A DNA stretch of 64,000 nucleotides from Balneola sp. MJW-20 (GTDB taxonomy: Bacteria > Bacteroidota > Rhodothermia > Balneolales > Balneolaceae): the NCBI RefSeq assembly GCF_040811775.1, contig NZ_JBFNXW010000002.1:62001-126000 (forward strand). Direction: 5' to 3'. The first letter of the stretch is position 1. Each line of letters starts with the position of its first letter. This document shows positions 1-9,632 of this stretch, piece by piece. A program made the position numbers and the translations under genes. The notes under the pieces were generated by a model. The model did no database searches and was not told the origin of the DNA. It saw only the letters and a list, made by a program, of their open reading frames with translations.

Positions 1-377
1 ATCCGGGAAAGATCATACAGATGAAAGAAGAGATACAGGATCATGTATACCGGAATTATGATCTCTTCGAGGTTCACGACACGGATGTTTCAGTAAATGT
101 GATCCTGAAGACCACAAATAAAGGGGAAGGGATCCGCTACCTTTGCGATCACCTGGAAACAGACTTATCGGAAGTCGCCTACATTGGAGATAGTAGCGGA
201 GATATTCCAGGGCTTGAGATCGTGGCACATTCCTTTGCCCCATCGAATGCACAAAAGAAGACCCGGGATACGGCCATGCATCAGGTGGGGGAAGCAACGA
301 GTGGCGTGCTGGAAGCATATGAGATGTTGGTCCGCATGAATGCAGACGACCGCCGCTCACCGATGGGAGACCGCTGA
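1..377 (+). CDS. HAD-superfamily phosphatase, C-terminal part (5' end outside window)
   Basis: The reading frame is open to the left window edge, so only the last ~124 residues are visible. They carry the closing half of a HAD fold: a conserved lysine in 'NKGEGIRYL' (motif III) and 'GDSSGDIPGLE' (motif IV, Mg-binding acidic pair). The spacing and the 'KGEGIRYL' helix are like Cof/sucrose-phosphatase type (IIB) HAD enzymes, which dephosphorylate sugar phosphates or similar small molecules in the cytoplasm. The substrate cannot be told from this half. It converges on the VPS10 gene downstream. Confidence 0.8.
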   Translation, partial: PGKIIQMKEEIQDHVYRNYDLFEVHDTDVSVNVILKTTNKGEGIRYLCDHLETDLSEVAYIGDSSGDIPGLEIVAHSFAPSNAQKKTRDTAMHQVGEATSGVLEAYEMLVRMNADDRRSPMGDR

Positions 378-383
378 CCGACT

Positions 384-413
384 AAGGGTGCGCTGTGCGT
401 TCCCTGCACCCTT
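384..413 (+). terminator. Possible terminator hairpin after the HAD gene
   Basis: Perfect 8-bp inverted repeat AAGGGTGC / GCACCCTT with a 14-nt loop, 6 nt after the HAD stop codon, in a convergent intergenic region. There is no T-tract, so it may be a weak terminator or only an RNA end-stabilising hairpin. Nothing else was recognised in 378-592. Confidence 0.4.
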
Positions 414-592
414 CAGACTGACGTTTCAATGCCTTTCCAGAATGCAATCGTTTTGTGATCACATTACAGTGCATACTTTTCTGATGATTAATCCCTTTCG
501 ACAAAGATCCGACGATACAGCCGCCGTTCAGGGATTTTGAGAACACATAGTGTTCACAAAACCCCGTCAGCAGTCGGCCGTTCGAGGTCCGA

Positions 593-3500
593 TCAATCCA
601 GATCTACGATCCGGCCCGGGGTCCATGGTGCATTTAGCTCATCCAGTAAAGCATCAAAAGCAGGAATATCTTCGGCAATGATCTTCTTCAGTGAAGCGAT
701 CACCGGCCTGAGTTCCTGCTCAGCAATATTTTTAACCATCTTCGAGGTTTCAGTCGGATCAGAACCGGCCGATATTCCTGCTCCGATGGCAGTATTAATT
801 CTGGAATTCAGAGAAGGTGCCTGATCGATCTCCAGACGACTTTTGATCCGGTCTCCAAACATGGTCGTCTGAATTTCTTCCATCTTATCTTCCAGGTCGC
901 TGATCATTTTTTCCAGCTCCTCACTTTCAGTGATCCTTGCGGCTCCTTTATAGTATTGAAGTCTTTCGTTGATCTCATTCCAGGCATTCCGTGCACTGTT
1001 GGCAGATTTCGATAACTGCATAAGTTCTTTATGGAAAGCCAGCATTGCTTCAGGGTCCTGTGCAGGCAGTGTTCTGTTATCCAGTGACTTCACATTAAAG
1101 GATACCGGTTCGGTAAGTACCGTTACTTCTCCGTTTATATGCTTCGAGAGCTGAACCGTATATTCACCCGGCAATACCATAATTCCTGATTCCAGGTTCT
1201 CTGAAGGATCGGCCAGATCGGTATCGATCTCTTGTACTGCAGGATAGGTAAGGTCCCAGTATATTCGGTTAATACCTTTACGGGGACTGCTTCTGATCTC
1301 ATCCACCACTTCTCCATCCGTATCTCTGATAGTGAAGATCAGCAGCGGAGCTTCCTCTTCTGCTTCAGCTTTCATCTGTTCGTAACTTGGGTAGAAAACG
1401 TTTTCACCGTCATCCCGTTTTTCTTTTTCTTCATCCTTACGCTGGTCTTCAAGGGTCTTATACCCGTCTTTCAGGTAATAAGTGAAAGCAGCTCCAAACT
1501 CAGGATTTTCACCCAGGTAATAGTCTTCTCCCTGAAATCCTTTTGGTCCCAGCCAGGAGATGGTATTACTGGCAGCGATCGGACTGAAAGGCTGGTACTG
1601 GAAGGCATCCCGTACTGAGAACAAGTGGGCTTCTTTATCATGTACCTCCTGACTGAATTCGCGAAGAGCAGAATAGTCGTCCATGATGTAGAAACCGCGC
1701 CCGAATGTGGCCAGTGCAAGATCTTTCTCACGTTCCTGAATATTGATATCTCTAACCGCCACTGTAGGTAAGCCACGATTGAATTCCTCCCAGTAATTAC
1801 CGCCATCGATACTGGCGAACATGCTGAATTCGGTTCCAATAAAGAGCAGACCGGCTTCTACCGGATCTTCAGCGATCGCATAAATAGATCCGCGTTCCGG
1901 CAGATTGTTAGTGATCGGTCTCCAGGATCGTCCAAGGTCCATACTCTTAAGCAGGTAGGGTTTAAAATCACCATTCTTATGATTATTGAATGCCGCATAA
2001 ACAACGTTGGGATCATGAACAGATGCAACGATCTCGTTTACATAGGTCATTTCCGGAACAGTCGGGAAGTTGTCGGTCCGGCGCCAGTTCTCTCCTCCGT
2101 CTGTGGTTACATGGATCAGACCATCATCCGTTCCGGCAAACAGTACATCTTCGTTCAGCGGCGATTCAGCCAGTGCTACGATATTTCCATATTGAGTGGT
2201 CGAAGCATTCTTAGCCACGGCATCCATCGACCAGACCTTATCCATCACTTTAAGCTGGTTTCGGTCGATCTGACGGGTAAGATCCCCGCTGACTTCGGTC
2301 CAGCTTTGCCCACGATCATCACTTCGGTGAACACGGTCGGAGGCAAAATAAAGTCTTTTGTTATCATGAACACTTACGAAGAAAGGTGAATCCCAGTTCC
2401 AGTTATAGGAATAGTCTCCTGCAGGAGGCTGTGGAACAATATTCTGTATTTCTCCACTCTGCCGGTCAAAGCGTCTAAGGTTACCATACTGAGACTGACT
2501 GTATACTATATCAGGGTTTGTAGGATCCACATGCGGTTCAAACCCATCACCCAGTACGGTTACTACCCACTGCCGGTTGGTGATGCCTGTAGTTTCGGTA
2601 GTCCTGGCAGGGCCACCAAAGGTGAAGTTATCCTGAGTTCCGCCATAGATATTATAGAATGGGTAGTCGTTGTCAACAGCAACTTTATAGAACTGGGTAA
2701 CCGGCAGATTGGTGTAGAATCGCCAGGTTTTACCACGGTCGTAGGATTCATAGACCCCACCGTCATTCCCATTCAGCAGATGGTTTGTGTTGTCAGGGTT
2801 GATCCACAGAGCATGATTATCAATATGCTTATTCAGCTCACCCACATTATTGAAATTCTTTCCTCCGTCTTCGGATACTCCGGCATAAGTATTCATGACA
2901 TAAACCAGGTCTGGGTCGACCGGATCGGCAATTACCTCATTATAGTAATTTCCACTGCCGGAATAGCTGCTGCGCTTTTCCCATGATTCTCCGCGATCGG
3001 TGGACCGGTAGAAACCACTTCGTCCCTGCTGGGCTTCAACCACTGCATAAACCACGTCCGGGTTTGCAGGGGAAATATCCAGACCGATCCGCCCGATATC
3101 GCCGCCGGGCATGCCCTTCATGATCTTCCTGAAATTCTGACCGGCATCCGTAGATTTATAGACAGCGGATTCAGGTCCCCCGCTTATGTAGGTAAAAACT
3201 CTTCTTCTGCGCTGGTGAGCAACTGCATAGACGAGATCAGGGTCGCGAGGATCCAGGTGCACTTCATGAATACCTGTATGTTCGCTTATATCCAGGATCT
3301 TTTCCCAGTTCTCACCGCCATCAGTAGTTTTATAAAGACCACGGTCACCTCCGGCAGACCATAGAGGCCCGGTTGCGGCTACATAAACAACATCAGAGTC
3401 TCTGGGATCGATAGCGATCATCCCGATATGTTCTGAATCTTTGAGGCCCATATGCGACCAGCTCTTTCCTCCGTCGATGGTCTTATATACTCCATCACCA

Positions 3501-3877
3501 TAAGCGACACTGCGCTGATTATTATTCTCCCCGGTACCGACCCACACCACATTATGATTGTTTGGGTCCATCTCAACCACACCAATGGAATAGGAACCCT
3601 GGCTATCAAATACTGGGGTTAATGAAACCCCCCGGTTAGTGGTCTTCCAGACTCCTCCGGAAGCTGTAGCAACATAAAATTCACTGATATCGTCCGGGTT
3701 TACTGCAAAATCAGCGATACGTCCGGAAGTAAAAGCCGGGCCAATGCTGCGGAATTCCAGGCTGTTCCAGGCGGTATTATATCGGTCATCATCAGGATCG
3801 TCCTGGGCTACCGAAATGGCCGGATCAAAAGTGAAATAAATCACAAAGGCGAGTAGGTAGGAGAGATACTTGAACAT
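593..3877 (-). CDS. Secreted VPS10/BNR-repeat (sortilin-like) beta-propeller protein
   Basis: 1094 aa with an N-terminal signal peptide (about 1-24, cleavage after 'SVAQ'). Residues ~35-730 hold at least ten Asp-box/BNR repeats of the SxDxGxxW type (for example KTIDGGKSW, KTTDGGENW, RSDDRGQSW), the signature of the multi-bladed propellers in the VPS10/sortilin-like glycosyl hydrolase group common in Bacteroidota. An acidic, charged linker (~770-810) leads into a beta-rich segment with FlgD/Ig-like character (~820-920) and a helical tail. It is expected to be exported; the ligand is unknown. Members are often annotated as glycosyl hydrolases, but I see no catalytic residue that proves this. 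It is monocistronic, divergent from the next gene. Confidence 0.85.
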   Translation of the reverse strand: MFKYLSYLLAFVIYFTFDPAISVAQDDPDDDRYNTAWNSLEFRSIGPAFTSGRIADFAVNPDDISEFYVATASGGVWKTTNRGVSLTPVFDSQGSYSIGVVEMDPNNHNVVWVGTGENNNQRSVAYGDGVYKTIDGGKSWSHMGLKDSEHIGMIAIDPRDSDVVYVAATGPLWSAGGDRGLYKTTDGGENWEKILDISEHTGIHEVHLDPRDPDLVYAVAHQRRRRVFTYISGGPESAVYKSTDAGQNFRKIMKGMPGGDIGRIGLDISPANPDVVYAVVEAQQGRSGFYRSTDRGESWEKRSSYSGSGNYYNEVIADPVDPDLVYVMNTYAGVSEDGGKNFNNVGELNKHIDNHALWINPDNTNHLLNGNDGGVYESYDRGKTWRFYTNLPVTQFYKVAVDNDYPFYNIYGGTQDNFTFGGPARTTETTGITNRQWVVTVLGDGFEPHVDPTNPDIVYSQSQYGNLRRFDRQSGEIQNIVPQPPAGDYSYNWNWDSPFFVSVHDNKRLYFASDRVHRSDDRGQSWTEVSGDLTRQIDRNQLKVMDKVWSMDAVAKNASTTQYGNIVALAESPLNEDVLFAGTDDGLIHVTTDGGENWRRTDNFPTVPEMTYVNEIVASVHDPNVVYAAFNNHKNGDFKPYLLKSMDLGRSWRPITNNLPERGSIYAIAEDPVEAGLLFIGTEFSMFASIDGGNYWEEFNRGLPTVAVRDINIQEREKDLALATFGRGFYIMDDYSALREFSQEVHDKEAHLFSVRDAFQYQPFSPIAASNTISWLGPKGFQGEDYYLGENPEFGAAFTYYLKDGYKTLEDQRKDEEKEKRDDGENVFYPSYEQMKAEAEEEAPLLIFTIRDTDGEVVDEIRSSPRKGINRIYWDLTYPAVQEIDTDLADPSENLESGIMVLPGEYTVQLSKHINGEVTVLTEPVSFNVKSLDNRTLPAQDPEAMLAFHKELMQLSKSANSARNAWNEINERLQYYKGAARITESEELEKMISDLEDKMEEIQTTMFGDRIKSRLEIDQAPSLNSRINTAIGAGISAGSDPTETSKMVKNIAEQELRPVIASLKKIIAEDIPAFDALLDELNAPWTPGRIVDLD

Positions 3878-4086
3878 GGTTATGTCATTTAATTGCTTGT
3901 TTTCCCCGAAAGGCAGTGAAGGGAGGTTAATGAAATCTAGCTTCAGTTTCTATAGGTAAATCCCTGATGGCAAGTCGCCAATCGCTGTCCGAGGTCTCTT
4001 TTCTCTATCCAATTACTGCGATGCCTGTAAGGATTGACTTTAATATGGCTCTGCATATTAAATACCAACATAATTCAAGGAGAGAG

Positions 4087-6462
4087 ATGAGAAAAGAGAG
4101 ACTAAGGGGAGTGCTGTTTTTGATCGTGACGGTGATAGGATCAACGTTAATTCAGGCACAGACCTATGAACTTAAAGCCATTGCTTCAGTAACTGAGCAA
4201 AGGGTAAATGGGGAGATCAGTTTTATTTTGGGGGTATCGGATCTGGCGGATGCATATTTCATATCCCTGGAAGCAGGTTACGATGCTGATGCTTTGGAAT
4301 TTCTTAGTGAAGAGCCCGTCGGACTGACTGCCGGAGGACTGAGTGTTTCAAATGCCATAAGCAGCGGACTTTTAGGTGCATCCGCCACCCGTACCACACC
4401 CCTAGCTGCACCGGATTCAGGAGATCTGATAAAACTTAATTTCCGTATCAAAGGGACTGCATCACCGGGTTTGCAAAATTTGGTACTGAATAATTTGCAG
4501 TTTTCTGATTCCAACGGGGAAGTGCTTGAATCACAAACCTCATTAACAGTAGAGTTTACGGTTCTGGAAGATATCGGTGATCTGAGCATAAGCGGAGATC
4601 CTGTGATCAGTGTGACAGAAGGTGAAAATTATATACTCAATGCTCAGGTTTTCAGCAGTGGGGTTACCGATCAGGGTTCAGAGAATGACAGGATCAGAGT
4701 CTGGGCAGGAGTTCGACCAGAAAATACTGACCCGGCAGGATGGGAAGAATCCAGCTGGGTACTTCTGGATTTTGACCAGGTCAATGGTGATCGTTTTATT
4801 TATTCTGGTGAGATCGCTTTTGGAAGAGCGGTAGGAATCTACTCAGTGGCTCTGAGATCAGATCTTGATCAAAGCGGTAACTTTCATTACGGGGGAGTCG
4901 CCGGCTTCTGGGATCCGGTCAATTCACCCTCTGCCGAACTTGAAATTCAGGAAAGAGGCCCTTACCGATATGTGCTGGCAGAATGGGACTTTAATAACGA
5001 GGAGCTGCATACATCCACAGCGATCCCGGATAATCAGGGACAGGAACTTGAACTTTTCGGAGCTTCGTTGTCCGGCTTTTCGGCCGGTGTTACCGGGTTT
5101 TCTGCAAATTCCAATGGCTGGAATGACTTTGCAGAGAATACAAAATACTGGCTGATAAAAGTTTCCACACTTAATTTTGAATCCATTCAAATCTCGTCTG
5201 CTCAGATGGGATCTAATACCGGGCCGCGGGATTTCCAGCTACAGTTTAGTACAGACTCACTGAGCTGGACCGATGTAAACGGAGGGTCCATTACTGTTCG
5301 AAACGATAATTTCAGTTCCGGGCTGATCAATGAGCTGAATTTGCCTGCAGCTGTCAATAATCAACCTGTTCTATACCTAAGATGGTTGCAGACCTCTGGT
5401 TTTCGGGTGGATGATACGGATGGGGTCTCATCAACCGGTACGAACAGGATCGATGATATCAGGATCACCGGAATTAACCCGAATGCCTCCAGAGTTACAG
5501 TTTGGCCTGGTGATACTGACAATAATTCTGTAGTAGATGCCGCAGACGTGCTCCCGCTGGGAATCTGGTGGCTAAGTCAGGGACCGCTGCCGGTATATCC
5601 TGGTATTAACTGGCAAGCCAGGGAAACAGAAGCATGGATACCGGAAGCAGCCACCTATGCGGATGCTGACGGGAGCGGAAGTATAGATCAGAATGATCTG
5701 AAACCAATAGGACTGAATTTCGGTGATTCAAGAACTGCGGGTAAAATAAAGGATGAATACTTAGCTGAAATTATCATACCAAGGATGAAAAAAGGGGAAG
5801 AGATCAAAGTGGTTTTACGTCTGAAGAATAAGAAACCGATGAGCGGATATGCTGCTGAATTTGAAATCAAAGGGATTCAGGATCTTTCACTCGAGGCTGA
5901 TGTGGAGTATCCGGTATGGATGCAAGAATGGGCGGATAAAGGAAGTTTGCTGAGCTTTGATTCGGTAAGAGGTGATCTTGTATCGAGTGCAGGAGTGTAT
6001 AAGGGATCCTATAAGGGAGTAATGGGAAGTAAAGTGTTGACCCTTGGATTAAAGGCAAAAGAAAACAGGGAAAAAGAGGGCAGTTTATTCTTAAAAAAAC
6101 TGGCTTTGGTAAGCAGTGAAGATATTCAGCATGATATCCGTGATGTAATAATGGAATTAGGAAAAACTACTGGTAATGAGGAAGAAAGCGGGTTGCCGGA
6201 ATCTACCGAGTTACTGCCTAATTACCCGAATCCATTCAACCCTCTGACGAATATCAGTTACCGGACCCACCGAGCCGGTAAGGTGAGTATTACCATATAC
6301 AATGCCCTCGGGCAGAAAGTGGCAAGGCCGGTAGATGAGTTTCAGGGACCCGGAAATTATACGGTGCCCTTCAGTGCACACAGACTATCCAGTGGTATCT
6401 ACCTGTATGAATTAAGGGTTGCTGACCAGAGATTTGTGCGAAAAATGATGCTGGTGAAATAA
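4087..6462 (+). CDS. Secreted T9SS cargo with cohesin-like and dockerin-like modules
   Basis: I start at the ATG at 4087, preceded by AAGGAGAG (4077-4084) and followed at once by a signal peptide (MRKERLRGVLFL... ending LIQAQ); the longer frame from 3967 would bury it. Modules in the 791-aa product: a cohesin-like beta domain (~26-160), a beta-sandwich (~300-465), a dockerin-like pair of EF-hand loops (GDTDNNSVVDAADV near 475 and DADGSGSIDQNDL near 525), and a C-terminal sorting domain (~709-791) with 'NYPNPFNP' and a final FVRKMMLVK. That tail is the FlgD-like/T9SS type-A signal used for outer-membrane secretion. Having both a cohesin-like and a dockerin-like part in one chain suggests self-association, which is inference. 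Confidence 0.85.
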   Translation: MRKERLRGVLFLIVTVIGSTLIQAQTYELKAIASVTEQRVNGEISFILGVSDLADAYFISLEAGYDADALEFLSEEPVGLTAGGLSVSNAISSGLLGASATRTTPLAAPDSGDLIKLNFRIKGTASPGLQNLVLNNLQFSDSNGEVLESQTSLTVEFTVLEDIGDLSISGDPVISVTEGENYILNAQVFSSGVTDQGSENDRIRVWAGVRPENTDPAGWEESSWVLLDFDQVNGDRFIYSGEIAFGRAVGIYSVALRSDLDQSGNFHYGGVAGFWDPVNSPSAELEIQERGPYRYVLAEWDFNNEELHTSTAIPDNQGQELELFGASLSGFSAGVTGFSANSNGWNDFAENTKYWLIKVSTLNFESIQISSAQMGSNTGPRDFQLQFSTDSLSWTDVNGGSITVRNDNFSSGLINELNLPAAVNNQPVLYLRWLQTSGFRVDDTDGVSSTGTNRIDDIRITGINPNASRVTVWPGDTDNNSVVDAADVLPLGIWWLSQGPLPVYPGINWQARETEAWIPEAATYADADGSGSIDQNDLKPIGLNFGDSRTAGKIKDEYLAEIIIPRMKKGEEIKVVLRLKNKKPMSGYAAEFEIKGIQDLSLEADVEYPVWMQEWADKGSLLSFDSVRGDLVSSAGVYKGSYKGVMGSKVLTLGLKAKENREKEGSLFLKKLALVSSEDIQHDIRDVIMELGKTTGNEEESGLPESTELLPNYPNPFNPLTNISYRTHRAGKVSITIYNALGQKVARPVDEFQGPGNYTVPFSAHRLSSGIYLYELRVADQRFVRKMMLVK

Positions 6463-6470
6463 GATGCTAG

Positions 6471-6497
6471 CTTCCGGTGCTGTGACGGCACCGGAAG
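6471..6497. terminator. Bidirectional terminator between convergent genes
   Basis: Perfect 10-bp stem CTTCCGGTGC / GCACCGGAAG with a 7-nt loop, lying between the stop codons of the T9SS cargo gene (+) and wecB (-). Its position and symmetry suit termination from both sides, though the flanking T-tracts are short. Confidence 0.75.
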
Positions 6498-6499
6498 TA

Positions 6500-7630
6500 T
6501 TATACGATGGAAATTTCCCTGAAAGCTTTGACGATTTTATCTGAAGCATTTCCGTCTCCGTATGGATTTACCCGCTTGCTCATAGCCTGATACAGATCAT
6601 CATCATCCAGAAGCTTAGTGGTTTCAGAAACGATCTTTTCGGTATCGGTACCAGCTAACAAAACAGTACCTGCTTCCACTGCTTCGGTTCTCTCTGTTAT
6701 TTCGCGCATTACAATAACCGGTTTGCCAAGACTTGGAGCTTCTTCCTGAATACCGCCACTATCAGTCAGAACCAGATGTGATTTATCCATTAACCAGACA
6801 AAAGACGGATAATCCAGCGGCTCTATTAGATGGATATTTTCAACATCTCCCAATCGGTCAAATACCGGTTGCTGAACATTAGGATTAAGGTGTACAGGAT
6901 AAATGATCTGTATATCATCACGCATTGCGAGCCGGTATAAAGCATCGCAGATCTGTTCAAAACCCCTGCCAAAATTTTCTCTGCGATGACCGGTAATGAG
7001 AATGAGTTTTTTATCATCGTCCAGTATCTCTCGTAAATGCCGCATGCCGGTGGAGTGTGAGTGATCGGCTTTATCCCTGCAGTGCAATAATGCATCTATT
7101 ACCGTATTCCCGGTGACATATATCTTGCGTTCATCGATATTTTCTTTAACCAGGTTTTCCCGGTTATTTTCAGTAGGTGCGAAATGGAGATCTGCGATTC
7201 TGGAGATAAGTTGGCGGTTCATTTCCTCGGGATAAGGGGAGGACTTATCAAAAGTTCTGAGCCCTGCTTCAACATGAGCAACCGGTACTTTACTGTAAAA
7301 TGCAGCTAATGAGGCTGCAAAAGAAGTAGTGGTATCGCCCTGAACGACAACCCAGTCCGGTTTTATTTTCGGGATCACACTCTGAAGCCCCCGTAAGATC
7401 CGGTTGGTTAGCCCAAAAAGATCCTGACCGGGCACCATGAGGTCAAGATCGAAATCAGCGCGTAAATCAAAAAAATTCATAACCTGATCCAGCATTTCAC
7501 GATGCTGAGCAGTAGCACAGATCCTGGTCTCGAAGTAATCAGAATGGAACCTGAGTGCGCGTATGACCGGAGCCAGTTTAATCGCTTCAGGCCTTGTGCC
7601 GATCACAAATAATAATTTCGTTTTACTCAT
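6500..7630 (-). CDS. wecB: UDP-N-acetylglucosamine 2-epimerase, non-hydrolysing
   Basis: 376 aa, the usual length for the family. It interconverts UDP-GlcNAc and UDP-ManNAc in the cytoplasm for surface polysaccharide synthesis. Visible family motifs include GTRPEAIKLAPV near the N-terminus, QGDTTT, HVEAGLRT, NTVIDAL, GHRRENFG and TDSGGIQEEAPSLGKP near the C-terminus, covering both Rossmann-like halves and the active-site acidic and histidine residues. No ManNAc dehydrogenase (WecC) or other polysaccharide gene is adjacent, so the product's use is not shown here. The gene is divergent from the usp gene across 149 bp. Confidence 0.95.
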   Translation of the reverse strand: MSKTKLLFVIGTRPEAIKLAPVIRALRFHSDYFETRICATAQHREMLDQVMNFFDLRADFDLDLMVPGQDLFGLTNRILRGLQSVIPKIKPDWVVVQGDTTTSFAASLAAFYSKVPVAHVEAGLRTFDKSSPYPEEMNRQLISRIADLHFAPTENNRENLVKENIDERKIYVTGNTVIDALLHCRDKADHSHSTGMRHLREILDDDKKLILITGHRRENFGRGFEQICDALYRLAMRDDIQIIYPVHLNPNVQQPVFDRLGDVENIHLIEPLDYPSFVWLMDKSHLVLTDSGGIQEEAPSLGKPVIVMREITERTEAVEAGTVLLAGTDTEKIVSETTKLLDDDDLYQAMSKRVNPYGDGNASDKIVKAFREISIV

Positions 7631-7779
7631 GCAGTGAAAGTAGGGATATATTTATTAAGAGTCTGTATGCGATACCGGAAGTTTGAAATTCTGCGATGGG
7701 AGCCTGTTGACGGGGAGGTGTCTGCATCAAATCTTCATTTATAATGTGTTAATTCATTTTAAATACGGGAGGTACGATT

Positions 7780-8619
7780 ATGAGTCTGTTTAAAAAAATT
7801 CTGGTTCCCACGGACTTTTCACCAAATTCAGAAGCAGGTTTGAACTATGCTCTGGAAATGGCTGCTGAATTCAATGCTGAGATCCTTTTGTTCAACGTAA
7901 TGAGAATACCTTATGGCTTTGCCTCTCAGGTTGAAGACTATAAAACGAACATGCAGGAATATGCTCATACCTGGATGGAGGAAAAGATCTCGCAGATACG
8001 AAAGACCAACAAGTACAGTAAGCTGAAGATCGACTATGCCATGAGTTTTGGACACGTGGTTAGTGAAATGATCAGAAAAAGCAATGAATTTGGGGCAGAT
8101 CTGATCATTCTAACTTCAAAAGGGGGGGCTGAGGGGCATAAATATCTGGGGAGTGTTGTGTCAGACCTGATGCAGTTCTCCGAGGTACCCGTGATCAGCG
8201 TACCTTATGATATTTCGGAAATTGAATGGAATGACCTGGTACTGGCAACCGATTATAATTCGGGAGATATTGATGCCGTAAAATTTTTGTCTGACCTGGC
8301 CACTCATTTCAAAAGTACTATGCATATTGTTCATGTTGATGAGGAGCAGGAGCTACAGAATGAGATCATGTTTCTGGGTTTTGAACAAAAAGTAAAAGAT
8401 ACCCTGGGAAACTTTGAGTTAAGTTTTGAAGATATCTACGGTGACGATTTTATTGAAGGAATCGGCCAGTATCTTGAGAATGAACCCTGTTCTCTCCTTA
8501 CTCTTACCAGAAATAAAAAATCTTCATTCCGGCGGTTACTGGATAACAGTATAGCTTCGAAAGTACCGATGCAGGCACATGTTCCGGTACTGATCTGGGT
8601 TAATAAGGAAGACCACTGA
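7780..8619 (+). CDS. Universal stress protein, tandem UspA domains
   Basis: 279 aa, two Usp domains in one chain (about 1-145 and 155-275). The first starts with the classic FKKILVPTDFSPNSEAGL strand-loop-helix and ends with VPVISVPY; its nucleotide loop (KGGAEGHKYLGSV) only partly matches the G-2x-G-9x-G(S/T) ATP signature. The second repeat (NDLVLATDYNSGD ... VPVLIWV) lacks a recognisable ATP loop. Cytoplasmic; such tandem forms bind nucleotide or act in stress survival, but the specific role is unknown. GGGAGG at 7767-7772 is a good ribosome binding site for the ATG chosen. Confidence 0.92.
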   Translation: MSLFKKILVPTDFSPNSEAGLNYALEMAAEFNAEILLFNVMRIPYGFASQVEDYKTNMQEYAHTWMEEKISQIRKTNKYSKLKIDYAMSFGHVVSEMIRKSNEFGADLIILTSKGGAEGHKYLGSVVSDLMQFSEVPVISVPYDISEIEWNDLVLATDYNSGDIDAVKFLSDLATHFKSTMHIVHVDEEQELQNEIMFLGFEQKVKDTLGNFELSFEDIYGDDFIEGIGQYLENEPCSLLTLTRNKKSSFRRLLDNSIASKVPMQAHVPVLIWVNKEDH

Positions 8620-8645
8620 GAGGGTCAGTAAAGGGTATGGGTCAT

Positions 8646-8671
8646 AAAAAAGGCTGCCCGTGTGGACAGCC
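8646..8671 (-). terminator. Rho-independent terminator of the dienelactone-hydrolase gene
   Basis: Read on the minus strand: an 8-bp stem GGCTGTCC / GGGCAGCC (one T-G wobble) with an ACAC loop, followed by six T. It lies 38 nt beyond the stop of the minus-strand gene that starts at 9542. Confidence 0.85.
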
Positions 8672-8708
8672 CTGTATAATTTAATAACAGTATTTCTTCA
8701 CATACCTA

Positions 8709-9542
8709 TCACATGCTTTTGTCAGCAAAGGTCTGATCGAAGAAACTCTTCATCTCTTCCCAGCTCAGACTGTCTGCTTCGGCATCATAAGCAAGTGGTA
8801 ACTGAAACTTTGCACCTAATGAGTCAGCACCCGGATTCGTGAAGGAATGCATAACCCCCTCATAGTTAATGTACTGATAATCAGCGTTAATGCTTTCAAG
8901 GGCTCCGGTGAGATTTTCCACCTGTTCATCTGTTACGAACTGATCTTCGGCGCCATTCAGGATCAGGATCCTGGAAGTCATTCCCTCAGCAGGCATCTGT
9001 GGTAACTGAAGACCTGCATGGAAAGCTGCTACTCCATCCAGATCGAGACCGGCATTCGCCATAGACAGGATCACAGATCCGCCAAAGCAATATCCGATCG
9101 CACCGATCTTTTCCGTATCCACATTAGGATTGGCTTTTAAAGTTTCCAGTGCTGCATTAAAACGAGCTTTAGCATTTTCAAAGTTGCTCATTACATTACC
9201 GGAAAAGGCCATTGCATCTTCAGGATGCGCAGCCTGCTTTCCGTTGCCGTACATGTCAACCGCTAAAGCAACATATCCAAGTTCAGCGAGCATGTCGGCA
9301 CGGTGCCGGGCATATTCATCATGTCCCCACCATTCATGAACTACCAGAATTCCGGGGCGCTTTTCTGACGTGGAATTGTCATAAGCGATATAACCATTCA
9401 TGGTCAGGGTATCTGCTGTATAGCTAATTTCTTCACCCATGACAGAAGACCCATCATCAGCCATACCATTCATTTCATTTTCAGTTCCGGTGCATGCTGT
9501 AAATAAAGCAGCAACCAGGAGCATATTAACTAAGTATTTCAT
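8709..9542 (-). CDS. Dienelactone-hydrolase-family lipoprotein
   Basis: 277 aa alpha/beta hydrolase. The signal peptide ends in a lipobox (LFTAC, Cys17), so the mature protein is expected to be membrane-anchored outside the cytoplasm. The catalytic triad of the family is intact: the Cys nucleophile in GYCFGG (C152), Asp in NGAEDQFV (D200) and His in GVMHSFTNP (H232), with the oxyanion-region motif VVHEWWG at ~67-73. Lipoprotein members of this family are frequent in Bacteroidota; the natural ester or lactone substrate is unknown. It is monocistronic, with its own terminator. Confidence 0.92.
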   Translation of the reverse strand: MKYLVNMLLVAALFTACTGTENEMNGMADDGSSVMGEEISYTADTLTMNGYIAYDNSTSEKRPGILVVHEWWGHDEYARHRADMLAELGYVALAVDMYGNGKQAAHPEDAMAFSGNVMSNFENAKARFNAALETLKANPNVDTEKIGAIGYCFGGSVILSMANAGLDLDGVAAFHAGLQLPQMPAEGMTSRILILNGAEDQFVTDEQVENLTGALESINADYQYINYEGVMHSFTNPGADSLGAKFQLPLAYDAEADSLSWEEMKSFFDQTFADKSM

Positions 9543-9632
9543 TGTCCTTCTTTGGAATTTAACTTTGTAGTTAGTGACTAGTTATTAAACCGTTCTTAAC
9601 GTTAATAAAATTCCAACCCAAGAGTTAACAGA

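Noticed and set aside
340..824. Two short + frames (340-540 and 537-824) after the HAD gene
   Set aside because: One overlaps the HAD end out of frame, the other is antisense to the VPS10 gene; no support.
3967..4086. Longer N-terminus for the T9SS cargo gene
   Set aside because: The 40 extra residues would precede a clear signal peptide; the ATG at 4087 has AAGGAGAG in front.
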